A stretch of DNA of 40,076 nt. It comes from Deltaproteobacteria bacterium (GTDB lineage Bacteria; Desulfobacterota; DSM-4660; Desulfatiglandales; HGW-15). Position numbers and translations under genes: made by a program. The notes beneath the pieces are model-generated. The model made no database searches and had not been told where the DNA came from. It saw only the letters and a list, made by a program, of their open reading frames with translations. The stretch is taken from NCBI GenBank assembly GCA_019310525.1, contig JAFDEE010000020.1:1-40076 (forward strand). The letters are read 5' to 3'. This document shows positions 31,676 to 39,640 of this stretch, in pieces; within the stretch, counting starts at the first letter, position 1, and each line of letters opens with the position of its first letter.

Positions 31676-34354
31676 TCAGGTCTTGTGAAGCCCCCTTGCC
31701 GCCGATATGACGGCGAGGAGGAGCCCTGATACACCTCCCAGGGCCAGCACGGCTTTTTGGTAGGACCAGATATTGTGGGAGGTGATCTGAAAGACCGGGA
31801 TCATGAAATTCAGGTAGTAGGCGAGAATGGGGAAGAGGATCAGGGCCAGGGCCAGGTTGGCGGACTGAAACACCAGGCTTTTTTTAAAGAACGCCGCGAT
31901 GAAAAAGAGTAGGGTGTGAATCGTTCCCAGCCTTTCCAGGCGTGATTCGACTTCGTCCAACCGTGCCGCAATGGCCTTCACCTTATTTAGAGACTCTTTG
32001 AACTTCCCTGCAACCTTGGGATTTTCCCCTTCCCACTCAGAGTCTATCATACCACGGATTCGAAGAAGTTCCTGTTTGACCTCCTTTATCAGGAATTCAT
32101 ACCGGAAGCGGTTGGCCCAGGCGAGGGCCTTCTCCGCCCGATCATCCAGCTCCCGCAGGCTCATAGCGAGTTGCCTCTTGCGGCTCTCGATACTCCTCCG
32201 GCTCATCGTAACGATTGATTCAGCGTAGTGGATGATATCCAGGTGCCCGAAATAGCTGTTCACACGGGAAAGCTCCTCGATCTTTTGCCAGCGGGAACGG
32301 GCCTCCACCACCTCCTTGTCTTCTTCATCCAGCCATTGGACAATTCGGTCAAGGGCCTCCTTTCCGGTTTCCCGTGCACTTTCCGCCTTGCTCTTGGCTT
32401 CTTCCAGGAGTTCCTTGAGCCTGGGCTGAATGGCGTCGCTGTGAGCGGCGAGTTCCGGATCAATGAGGGCGTATAGATAAAACTCCCGGTTTCTGCGAAT
32501 CAGCTTCACCAGTTGATGAAGGGCAACGGCCTCTTTCCCCTTTCTGAACCGGAAAATAATGTCCTGGTAGATGGCCTCGTAACAATAGGGATTGAGATAA
32601 AGGATTTTCCGGACCATTTCTTCGGCCCTGGCCTGGTCTTCGCTGAGATCATAGAGGCGGGAGAGGAGGAAGTGAATGAAGATCCGCTGCGGTGTGGTTC
32701 GGGTTCGCTGAAGGGCCTTTTTGAGATAGTACTTTGCCTGGGGATAGTCGCCCTTCTCGATGTAGAGAAAGGCAAGTGCTCCGTATACCCTATAATCCTG
32801 GGCGTCCCGGTTCAGGCAGTCCAGGAGGATGGATTGGGCCTGTTCAAGGTTGGAGACCCGGATACAATCCTGCCCGATCCAGAGGAGTCCGCTCCGGTCC
32901 TGTTCATCCCGGGCAAAGGGTCGTTCCTTGATCCTGTTCCAGTTTTCTTCCGAGGTTCCCCAAAGGGCCAGGAAAAACCGCAACTGGTACACGAGCTTGA
33001 GTTCGTAAAACCCTTGAAATGCCAGGAGGGTCGGATCTGTCGCCTCGGTGGAAAGTTTTGACAATTGGGCTGGATCAGGGAGTTTCCCATTCAGCAGATT
33101 GAAAAAAAGACGGTTGATTTCCTCTACGGGCCGATATCCCAGGCGGCTCAGGGCCTGGGTGATCTCTGTCAATCCTTTGGACGGGCAGTGGGTGGTTTGG
33201 TGCCTCCTGTCTCCGCAGTAGTAGCAAGGAGAATATTCTCCCTGGATCAGGGCTCCCTGGTAACGGAAGAGGGGGGGGTCCCCATCCCCCGCGTCTCCAA
33301 CAGAGATCTTTACAAAGGATCGGGGCTGATTGGGATCCGGCGCCGGGCGGATGGAGATGTTGGCGGTATGCTTGATGTGGGCGTGGGCCCTGCCGCTGAT
33401 ATAGACTTCCCCCGGTTCAAACTCTTTCCAGTTTACTGCAAGATCATCCAGGACCAGGTTTCCACCCCGGAGGTAGGACCCCGCGTCGATCAGGATCTGG
33501 ATCGGCACGAATGGGGCCGCATCGCGACCCAGGTTGATCTTGAGAAATTCAAAGACCCTCTTGGCCAGTGTGAGGGAAAAGGCCGCCTTGCGGACAATGA
33601 GGGCCACGGATTTGTCCGGGAGGGTCAATTCCGTTTCCACCTGGTCTCCCCAGAGATGATTTTTCCCGCTCAGGAATCCGGACCAGGTTTTCAAGAAATT
33701 TTCCTTTCCAAGATTGAAAAGGGGGCGAAGATAGACCAGCGTCTTGATCAGGGGATCAAAGTCGACCCCTTCATCCCAAAGCACCTTGAAAAGGGTGAAT
33801 CCTTCCGGGAGGGCCGTATCCGCCGGGATCGGGAAAGGCTCCAGCCGGACCGATGGCAACGCCCGGACCTGGTCCCAGACCTGCAGGGAAATGACGATCT
33901 GGTCCCCCTTGACCAGGGGAAGGAATTTGGCGGCCATGTTGACTACGTCGCCGAAGATGTCCCTTTCCTCCACGATGCCCTCGCCGAAGTGGACGCCGAG
34001 CCGGATGTGAATCTGGTCGCCCGGGGCCTTGCCCCGGTTATGATTCCGGAACCTCTCCTGTATCTTGATAGCCGCCTTGAGGGCCTCCGCCGCGTTTAGG
34101 AAGTAGGCCATCACGGCGTCGCCGAGCATCTTGACGACGATCCCGCCGTGTTCGATGATAGGGGGCGAGGCGAGATCCTGATGTTTTTTCAACATCTTCC
34201 TGCCCGCAATATCCCCGTGGGAGCGGAAAAAATTGGAAGATCCCACGATGTCCGTAAAGAGGACCGCCATCTTCTTGATGGACTCCCGGGGATATCCCCC
34301 CACGGGTCTCGGGGGATTGAAGCGGGTGTTTTTTGTTGGATTTTTGGGTGACAT
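31676..34354 (-). CDS. Class III adenylate/guanylate cyclase-domain protein with CCHC zinc knuckle, TPR-like repeats and C-terminal membrane helices
   Basis: An 892-residue protein from ATG 34354 (a GTG at 34384 is also possible). Residues about 28-160 form a class III cyclase domain: metal Asp in VLFTDIVGSS, substrate Lys and second metal Asp in VKMLGDAVMAYF, and Asn in FGDVVNMAAKF. The usual transition-state Arg is Lys there, so activity may be altered. A second, weakly cyclase-like region follows (about 245-335). Then comes a CX2CX4HX4C motif, CYYCGDRRHQTTHC, at residues 377-390. Residues about 470-600 are TPR-like, then a long coiled-coil-like region, then three hydrophobic segments at the very C-terminus that would anchor it in the membrane. 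No close family is recalled for the whole architecture. Confidence 0.82.
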   Translation of the reverse strand: MSPKNPTKNTRFNPPRPVGGYPRESIKKMAVLFTDIVGSSNFFRSHGDIAGRKMLKKHQDLASPPIIEHGGIVVKMLGDAVMAYFLNAAEALKAAIKIQERFRNHNRGKAPGDQIHIRLGVHFGEGIVEERDIFGDVVNMAAKFLPLVKGDQIVISLQVWDQVRALPSVRLEPFPIPADTALPEGFTLFKVLWDEGVDFDPLIKTLVYLRPLFNLGKENFLKTWSGFLSGKNHLWGDQVETELTLPDKSVALIVRKAAFSLTLAKRVFEFLKINLGRDAAPFVPIQILIDAGSYLRGGNLVLDDLAVNWKEFEPGEVYISGRAHAHIKHTANISIRPAPDPNQPRSFVKISVGDAGDGDPPLFRYQGALIQGEYSPCYYCGDRRHQTTHCPSKGLTEITQALSRLGYRPVEEINRLFFNLLNGKLPDPAQLSKLSTEATDPTLLAFQGFYELKLVYQLRFFLALWGTSEENWNRIKERPFARDEQDRSGLLWIGQDCIRVSNLEQAQSILLDCLNRDAQDYRVYGALAFLYIEKGDYPQAKYYLKKALQRTRTTPQRIFIHFLLSRLYDLSEDQARAEEMVRKILYLNPYCYEAIYQDIIFRFRKGKEAVALHQLVKLIRRNREFYLYALIDPELAAHSDAIQPRLKELLEEAKSKAESARETGKEALDRIVQWLDEEDKEVVEARSRWQKIEELSRVNSYFGHLDIIHYAESIVTMSRRSIESRKRQLAMSLRELDDRAEKALAWANRFRYEFLIKEVKQELLRIRGMIDSEWEGENPKVAGKFKESLNKVKAIAARLDEVESRLERLGTIHTLLFFIAAFFKKSLVFQSANLALALILFPILAYYLNFMIPVFQITSHNIWSYQKAVLALGGVSGLLLAVISAARGLHKT

Positions 34355-34608
34355 TGTCTCGAATAATCTTGGTCTTTGTCCCACTCAGGGAATGGGAGGG
34401 AAATCCTTACCTTCAGGATTGTTTTCAAGGGCCGGGGGCAAAGGTTCCAGGGTGCATGTATGAATGGATCCCATCACTACCCCTCTTGATACCCTGAACC
34501 CTGAAAGCAACCGGCAATATCTGATAGTCGTTGCTTGGTTTTTCCCCCTCCCTTACAAAGAGGAAGAGGGAAACCTCCGGACCCCTTTCGGAAGATTTCC
34601 CGGAAAAA

Positions 34609-34636
34609 ATGAATATGGAACCTGCACTTCTATAAT
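34609..34636 (+). promoter_or_regulatory. Possible promoter with consensus -10 box before the two-component remnant
   Basis: A perfect TATAAT at 34631-34636 has a poor -35 (ATGAAT, 34609-34614) 16 bases upstream. A second candidate pair, TTGACC and TACCTT with 17 bases between them, is at 34680-34708. The 34355-34799 interval contains no gene. Confidence 0.3.
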
Positions 34637-34665
34637 CGACCAGGCACCCTGAAAACTTGAGATGG

Positions 34666-34749
34666 GACCGTTCCATGGATTGACCGTTTAGGCGGGTTGA
34701 GGTACCTTGGCACTAAGCCATGGGATCCTTTAGGCCCCCGCGGACCGTT
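34666..34749 (+). repeat. Three direct GACCGTT heptamers ahead of the two-component remnant
   Basis: GACCGTT occurs at 34666-34672, 34682-34688 and 34743-34749. The first and third are embedded in longer similar sequence (GGACCGTT followed by CCATG, with one extra base in the third). Such direct repeats are typical response-regulator binding sites, but they could also be chance or deletion scars. Confidence 0.4.
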
Positions 34750-34817
34750 ACCATGTCCAGGGGCACCTTTCTCTGGGGATTCCTGGCGCCGGGGAAAGGA
34801 TGATCCTGTTACTGGTC

Positions 34818-35366
34818 ATGCGTTTGCTCCTGGTCGAAGACGATGAGAAGATCGCCTCCTTTGTTTTGAAGGGATTGAAGGAGGCCGGGGCAGGGGGGTT
34901 AGAGTGTGAGGGGCTGGATCTTGCAGGGCTACTCAGGGATGCATGCGCCCTTTTCGACCCCATCGCCGAAGAGAAGGGCGTCGGGATCGTGCTGGAGGTC
35001 CCCAAGGAATGTGCCTTCCAGGGTGATATCCGGAAGCTTCAGCGGATGGTGGCCAATCTGTTGGATAATGCCCTGAAATACACCCCTGGCGGTGGAACCG
35101 TCAGGATCTCCCTGGAAGATGGCGCAGGGCGGATAGTCCTATCCGTTCAAGATACCGGTATAGGCATCACCCCGGAAGACCTTCCCAGGATTTTTGATCG
35201 GTTTTACCGCTGCGATGAGAGCCGTTCTCAGGGAGGAGTGGGCCTGGGTCTCAGTTTCGCCCTCGCCGTGGCCCGGGCCCACGGCGGGAATATCCGGGTT
35301 CAAAGCACCCCTGGAAGGGGCAGCACCTTTTCCGTTTTTCTTCCTCGATCCAATTGTTCCCAATAA
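34818..35366 (+). pseudogene. Deletion chimera: N-terminus of an OmpR-type response regulator fused to the C-terminus of a histidine kinase
   Basis: The first 22 codons, MRLLLVEDDEKIASFVLKGL and the next two, are the beginning of a receiver domain of an OmpR/CusR-type regulator. The frame then passes, without a stop, into the catalytic end of a sensor kinase: LDLAGLLRDACALFDPIAEEKG, the N box LLDNALKYTPGGG, G1 VQDTGIGI, F box RIFDRFYR and G2 GGVGLGLSFA. The rest of the receiver, the DNA-binding domain, and the kinase sensor and phospho-accepting histidine are all missing. An in-frame deletion that joined two adjacent genes near 34885-34900 explains this. The 182-residue product could fold as a bare HATPase, but two-component signalling must be lost. 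ATG 34800 is an alternative start. Confidence 0.82.
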
Positions 35367-35589
35367 CCCATACCTTCCTTTTCCGAACATTATCAAACGA
35401 TCATTTTGCCGTCATCCAGCCGTAAGGTTCCCGGGCTATTGAGTAAGGAGCCCCCATTAACGCCTGGAGGATTTCGCCGGGTGCCTTCAATAGGTGTTTC
35501 ATCCGGGTGAATCAGAAATCCCGCCCTGAAGTGTGGAAGGAGAAGGAGCGATCGCCGCAGCCGGATTGAAATACAGGATGGAGGGAGAG

Positions 35590-36168
35590 ATGACGACAAG
35601 AACGATCCATTCGATCCATCAGATCTTTAATGATGTATCCATAAGGGACGCCTTTTTTAAATTTCGCTATGGCCTTGTCTTTTGTGCCTTTCTTTTCCTC
35701 GTCTCACAAGTTCGGAGTTCCTGGTTCCTCCCGGGTTTCCTCGTCGCCTTTTGCGGTGAACTGATCCAGATCTGGTGCTTCGCCGTCCTGGAAAAAAATA
35801 CCAGGCTCACCACGAAAGGGCCTTACATGTTCGTAAGGAATCCCATGTATATCGGTAGGTTCTTCCTGGTCTTGGGATGTCTTCTCTTAACCGGCCACGT
35901 CCGGGGGGTACCCATACTTATCCCGCTTTATTACTTCTATGCCGTGAATCGCACGAAACGTGAAGAGACGCGGTTACTGGCCCTTCACGGTGAGACCTAC
36001 CTGCGTTATTGCAGGAAGGTGAACCGCTTTCTCCCGGGCCTGAAGGGCTTCGAAAAGGATTCCCTGTTCCATTTCAAATGGGACCTGCTAATGGTAAATC
36101 ACGGACTCCATAATTTGTCGGCCATGCTGACCTGTTTTTTCGTCCTCTACCTTGCCGCGCAAAGATAA
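35590..36168 (+). CDS. Isoprenylcysteine/phospholipid-type methyltransferase family membrane protein (ICMT-like)
   Basis: A 192-residue integral membrane protein. ATG 35590 directly follows GGAGGGAGAG and was chosen over in-frame starts upstream. About four to five hydrophobic segments are visible, with the family signature KGPYMFVRNPMYIGRF in the middle and the C-terminal E-TRLLALHGETYLRYCRKVNRFLP. These form the SAM-binding part of ICMT/PEMT-type methyltransferases. Bacterial members have varied or unknown methyl acceptors, so none is proposed. It stands alone between the two-component remnant and the riboswitch-controlled antiporter. A small dyad GCCTCCGGAGGC (36193-36204) followed by CTAACCTTTT may weakly terminate it. 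Confidence 0.82.
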   Translation: MTTRTIHSIHQIFNDVSIRDAFFKFRYGLVFCAFLFLVSQVRSSWFLPGFLVAFCGELIQIWCFAVLEKNTRLTTKGPYMFVRNPMYIGRFFLVLGCLLLTGHVRGVPILIPLYYFYAVNRTKREETRLLALHGETYLRYCRKVNRFLPGLKGFEKDSLFHFKWDLLMVNHGLHNLSAMLTCFFVLYLAAQR

Positions 36169-36224
36169 GATGGTTCTTTTGAATTTGGAATAGCCTCCGG
36201 AGGCCTAACCTTTTCGCTCAACTG

Positions 36225-36254
36225 TGGACAGCCATCCCCCCTTTCAGTTAAAAT
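36225..36254 (+). promoter_or_regulatory. Promoter of the fluoride-riboswitch leader
   Basis: TGGACA at 36225-36230 (five of six -35 matches), an 18-base spacer and TAAAAT at 36249-36254 (five of six -10 matches). The predicted start near 36261 is just upstream of the structured leader. Confidence 0.6.
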
Positions 36255-36265
36255 CACCTTGACTT

Positions 36266-36335
36266 TTCCAGGGTTCTCCGGTTAATAAGACACCCCGGCA
36301 ATGAAGTCTGCCGTTAACCGCCCTCCTCCCTGGAA
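36266..36335 (+). promoter_or_regulatory. Alternative stem competing with the fluoride aptamer
   Basis: TTCCAGGG (36266-36273) is exactly complementary to CCCTGGAA (36328-36335). CGGTTAA (36279-36285) is exactly complementary to TTAACCG (36314-36320). The two right-hand arms are the P2 loop/3' strand and the junction between P1 and P2 of the aptamer. This fold and the complete aptamer therefore exclude each other. Confidence 0.55.
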
Positions 36336-36351
36336 GGCTGATGACTTCTAC
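36296..36351 (+). promoter_or_regulatory. Fluoride riboswitch aptamer (crcB motif)
   Basis: P1 is CGGCA (36296-36300) with TGCCG (36309-36313), closing the loop ATGAAGTC. The loop bases GAAGTC (36303-36308) are exactly complementary to GACTTC (36343-36348), the defining pseudoknot. The junction TTAACC is followed by P2, GCCCTCC (36320-36326) with GGAAGGC (36332-36338), which has one C-A mismatch. The conserved tail CTGATG...CTAC follows. The order, spacing and conserved bases align with the structurally known Thermotoga petrophila fluoride riboswitch, including its AUGAGGCC loop and UGAUGGCCUCUAC tail. It lies in the leader of a cation/proton antiporter gene, upstream of two terminators. Transcriptional control by fluoride is inferred from the family. 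Confidence 0.92.
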
Positions 36352-36436
36352 CTCGGTCTTTAAAGCCTTTGCAAAATGCCCGTTGCGCGTTTTCAAGGGC
36401 CTACTTTCAGGGGTAGGGGTCCCCCTGGGTACCTGC

Positions 36437-36464
36437 CCCACCTGATCGAGTCAGGTGGGTTTTT
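36437..36464 (+). terminator. Intrinsic terminator 1 in the riboswitch leader
   Basis: CCCACCTGA (36437-36445) pairs perfectly with TCAGGTGGG (36451-36459) around a five-base loop, followed by five T residues. The upstream G-rich segment 36407-36419 can pair with the 5' arm (CCCC and CCTGA), so it is a possible antiterminator. Confidence 0.85.
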
Positions 36465-36472
36465 CATTTTAG

Positions 36473-36510
36473 GCCCTGCAAGGATCATCCCCTGGCAGGG
36501 CGTTTTTTTT
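36473..36510 (+). terminator. Intrinsic terminator 2 immediately before the antiporter gene
   Basis: GCCCTGC (36473-36479) pairs with GCAGGGC (36495-36501), with a small GGAT/ATCC helix in the loop. G and eight T residues follow. The T-tract ends at the Shine-Dalgarno GGAG of the antiporter gene, so the terminator acts before translation begins. Confidence 0.85.
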
Positions 36511-36521
36511 GGAGACAATCA

Positions 36522-38006
36522 ATGGCCGTAAGCATTTCGATCATTATTCTTTTTGGTTTGGGCGCGGATTATCTGTTCAGGCGAATGAAGCTCCCCGGCC
36601 TCGTTGGGATGCTGATTGCGGGTATCCTGGCAGGGCCCTATGTCCTGAACCTTTTGGCCCCCGAGATGATGAAGGTTTCCGGGGACTTCCGGAAAATCGC
36701 CCTCATCGTTATCCTCCTCAGGGCCGGGTTCGAACTTCACCGCGACACCCTGAATCGGGTAGGCCGGGCCGCACTCACCATGAGCGCGGTTCCTGCCCTG
36801 TTTGAGATCGCGGGGGTCATCCTGGTAGCCCCACCCTTGCTTCACATCAGCCTCCTGGAGGCGGCGATCCTGGGATCGATCCTCGGGGCCGTCTCTCCCG
36901 CCGTGGTCGTACCCCTCATGATCGACTTCATGGATCGGGGGCGTGGTGCCAAAAAAGGCATTCCCACCCTCATCCTTGGAGCCTCTTCTGTGGACGATGT
37001 TTTCGTGATTGTGCTCTTTACAGTGTTCATGGGCATGTACGGAGGAGGGGAGGTAAATGTCTGGGCAAAGCTTGCAGAGATTCCAGTAAGCATCGTGCTC
37101 GGGATCCTTGTGGGCCTGGTGCCCGGTTATCTCCTTTACTACCTTTTCAGGAAGTACGACTGGCGGCCTCCCAAGCGGACCATTGTGGTCATGGGAGTCG
37201 CCATCCTCCTTACGTGGATAGAGAGTGCCGTAGAGAGGTGGGTCCCGATAGCCAGTCTTTTGGGGGTCATGGCTATAGGTTTCGTGATCCTTGAAAAATC
37301 CGAACCCATCGCCCACATCATCTCCCAGAAGCTTAAAAAACTCTGGATGTTCGCTGAGTTGCTACTCTTCGTCCTGGTAGGGGCCCAGGTGAACATCCAC
37401 GTGGCCTGGAAGGCGGGCCTGGCGGGCATCCTGGTCATTTTCGTGGGGCTTATGTTTCGGAGCGTGGGGACCTGGATCTCTCTTGCCGGCACTCCCCTGA
37501 GCATCAAGGAAAAGTTGTTCTGTGTCGTAGCATATATTCCCAAGGCGACTGTACAGGCGGCAATCGGCGCCGTCCCCCTCGCAGCGGGGGTGGCCGCGGG
37601 AGAGGTGATCCTGGCCGTGGCCGTGCTCTCCATCCTCCTTACCGCTCCGATAGGAGCAATCGGAATCATGGTGCTGGGAGAGAGGGTCCTCGACCGGGGA
37701 GAGAGGTCTTCCTACCGGTTCAAGGAGCTCCGGGAGAAGATGGGGCTTCCCCGGGTGGGGGAGCGCGTGAGGAGCAAGAAATACGGTACGGTCTGGAAGG
37801 TGATCGAGGAAAAGGAGAGCTGGATCGAGGGCCCGGAAGACACACCCAGTTCCGGAACGATCCCCTCACAGATCCCTGCCATTTCCCTGCGTTACTGGAA
37901 GGAAGGGAGTGGGGACGGTCCGGGGACGGGAAAGACCATGATCTATCGCTACAGTCAGGTGGATCCTTCCTTTGGGGATCACTGGGAAATCATTTACGAC
38001 TGGTGA
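36522..38006 (+). CDS. CPA2-type monovalent cation/proton antiporter under fluoride riboswitch control
   Basis: A 494-residue inner-membrane antiporter. About twelve hydrophobic segments cover residues 1-385. They begin AVSISIIILFGLGADYLFRRMKLPGLVGMLIAGILAGP, read in pieces, which is the standard Kef/NhaP-like opening with a repeated inverted topology. The core helices contain LGASSVDDVFVIVLFTVF, with the tandem-aspartate type motif (DD), and IPKATVQAAIGAVPL. A soluble C-terminal tail of about 100 residues (VGERVRSKKYGTVWKVIEEKESWIEG onward) has no TrkA-N motif and was not recognised. GGAG lies seven bases before the ATG. The fluoride riboswitch implies a role in fluoride tolerance or in pH/ion balance during fluoride stress; direct fluoride transport is not implied. 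Confidence 0.88.
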   Translation: MAVSISIIILFGLGADYLFRRMKLPGLVGMLIAGILAGPYVLNLLAPEMMKVSGDFRKIALIVILLRAGFELHRDTLNRVGRAALTMSAVPALFEIAGVILVAPPLLHISLLEAAILGSILGAVSPAVVVPLMIDFMDRGRGAKKGIPTLILGASSVDDVFVIVLFTVFMGMYGGGEVNVWAKLAEIPVSIVLGILVGLVPGYLLYYLFRKYDWRPPKRTIVVMGVAILLTWIESAVERWVPIASLLGVMAIGFVILEKSEPIAHIISQKLKKLWMFAELLLFVLVGAQVNIHVAWKAGLAGILVIFVGLMFRSVGTWISLAGTPLSIKEKLFCVVAYIPKATVQAAIGAVPLAAGVAAGEVILAVAVLSILLTAPIGAIGIMVLGERVLDRGERSSYRFKELREKMGLPRVGERVRSKKYGTVWKVIEEKESWIEGPEDTPSSGTIPSQIPAISLRYWKEGSGDGPGTGKTMIYRYSQVDPSFGDHWEIIYDW

Positions 38007-38065
38007 CGGATCGCCCCTTCGGGTCATCTTCAAGAAAAGAAGGAGCGGTTCAGCAAAAGCCGGAG

Positions 38066-38587
38066 TTACTGGTCTAAGGTCTTTCGGATGGTCATGGCGA
38101 GTTTTTCCAAGGTGAAAGGCTTTTTGATGTAAGGGCCTGCACCCAGCATCTGGGCTTTCCTCACCCGGTCGGTCTCGGAAAATCCGCTGGTGATCACCGC
38201 CTTTTGCCCTGGGTGGCTGGAAATGATCCGCCGGAAGGTTTCAAGCCCATCCATGCCGGGATCCATGATCATGTCCAGCACTACAAGGTCGACCCTGTGG
38301 TTTGCAAGATACTCTAAGGCCTCTTCACCGCTTGCCACCGCCTTGACTCGGTAGTTCAACCTCTCAAGCATTGCCTGGGCCAATTCGCGCTGGTCGGCTA
38401 CATCGTCGACCACCAGGATCGATTCCCCCTTCCCGCGATAATCGTCGAGGACCGCACGGCGGGCAGGGACATCGGTCTTCTCGCGAGTGGCGGGAAAGTA
38501 AATCTCGAAGCGGGCCCCTTCGCCGGGATGGCTCAAGAAACGAATGCAGCCCTTGTGATCCTGGACGGTCCCCCACACCACAGACAT
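38066..38587 (-). pseudogene. Truncated hybrid histidine kinase: end of HATPase plus receiver domain
   Basis: The reading frame starts inside a kinase. The in-frame codons just before ATG 38587 read GTDLGMS, and the frame continues VVWGTVQDHKG and GEGARFEIYFPA, which is the G2 box and last strand of a HATPase domain. Upstream, a stop occurs 15 codons before that ATG. A complete receiver domain follows (ILVVDDVADQRELA, phosphorylatable Asp in VVLDMIMDPGMDG, then VITSGF and the conserved Lys in YIKKPF). The sensor, histidine and most of the ATPase are absent. It is probably the surviving 3' end of a deleted gene. The receiver could still be made from ATG 38587, but no clear promoter or Shine-Dalgarno is seen. 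Confidence 0.8.
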
Positions 38588-38645
38588 GCCGAGATCCGTG
38601 CCGCGGTCACCCGGAAGTTCGAGCGCTTATCGCGTTTTTAGGGGT

Positions 38646-39623
38646 TCACTGGATGAAGAATTGGAGGATATATCTCAGGGCGAGAATGGTGATAAGGAGC
38701 CCCAGCATTGCCTTGATGAGTTTTTGGGGAATAAATTTTTGAAGGCGTGCCCCGCAATACATCCCCGCGAATCCACCTGCCCCGAAAAGGAGGCCCAGGG
38801 CCCAGTCGGGCCGGGTGGAGAGATGGGGGGAAAGGGGGATCAGGCTGTAAAATGAGACCCCTGCTATGGATGTTAGAAAGGTACCCATGAGGGCCGCGCC
38901 TGCTACAGTGTAGACGGGTAGATTGAAAACCGCCACGCAGAAGGGGGCGATGATCGCTCCTCCTCCTATCCCATAAGTGCCCCCGATGATGCCCACGACC
39001 AAAGCCAGCAGGAACATGCCTGCCGTATGGAAACTGAACCGCTGTCCCCAGAACTCGTACTCCACAAGGGTAAGGGAGGTGGAAAGGGTTCGAATTGCGG
39101 CCTCCCTGGGTAGTCCAGCTGAGACGCGGGCACGCCCCTTCGCCTTCAGCCGGGATACGTGCAGGTTGAATTTGTCATCCAGGGCTTTCATGCCCTCCTT
39201 GCCTTGCTGGGAACGGGGTGTCATTTCATAGAGAAGGCGTATGCCTATGTAAAGCAGGACACAGCCCATGAAAAACTTGAAGGCCCCTGGATCAGGGAGG
39301 TACCGGACCCTGAGATAGTATCCCAGAAAGACCCCCGGCAGCGTTCCCAGGATGATCACCCATGTAAGGGGCCAGGCCATGCGACCTTCCTTGATGTAAC
39401 GGTATACCCCGCTCGGGATGGCCACGATATTGAATACGAAATTGGTGGCACTGACTGAAGGAGAAGTGAAATGGAGGAAACTGATCTGGAATGGCAGGAG
39501 AAGAAAGGCCCCTGAGACACCCCCCATGGAGGTGAAAAAGGATACGACAAAGGCCACGGCCGGGGGCAGAACCACCCAAGTACTCACCCCGGATACGGCG
39601 AAGTGGGTATAAAGCCAGTCCAT
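38646..39623 (-). CDS. TauE/SafE-family anion permease
   Basis: A 325-residue inner-membrane protein from ATG 39623. The open frame extends further upstream, but that part is not hydrophobic or family-like. GAGGAG lies about ten bases before the ATG. Eight or so membrane segments form two halves, each with a glycine-rich motif of the family: VSFFTSMGGVSGAFLLLPFQ in the first and VVGIIGGTYGIGGGAIIAPF in the second. They are separated by a charged cytoplasmic loop of about 60 residues (KALDDKFNLHVSRLKAKGRAR). Family members export sulfite, sulfoacetate or other organosulfur anions. The substrate here is unknown. Confidence 0.9.
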   Translation of the reverse strand: MDWLYTHFAVSGVSTWVVLPPAVAFVVSFFTSMGGVSGAFLLLPFQISFLHFTSPSVSATNFVFNIVAIPSGVYRYIKEGRMAWPLTWVIILGTLPGVFLGYYLRVRYLPDPGAFKFFMGCVLLYIGIRLLYEMTPRSQQGKEGMKALDDKFNLHVSRLKAKGRARVSAGLPREAAIRTLSTSLTLVEYEFWGQRFSFHTAGMFLLALVVGIIGGTYGIGGGAIIAPFCVAVFNLPVYTVAGAALMGTFLTSIAGVSFYSLIPLSPHLSTRPDWALGLLFGAGGFAGMYCGARLQKFIPQKLIKAMLGLLITILALRYILQFFIQ

Positions 39624-39640
39624 GGATGAATTACTCCTCT

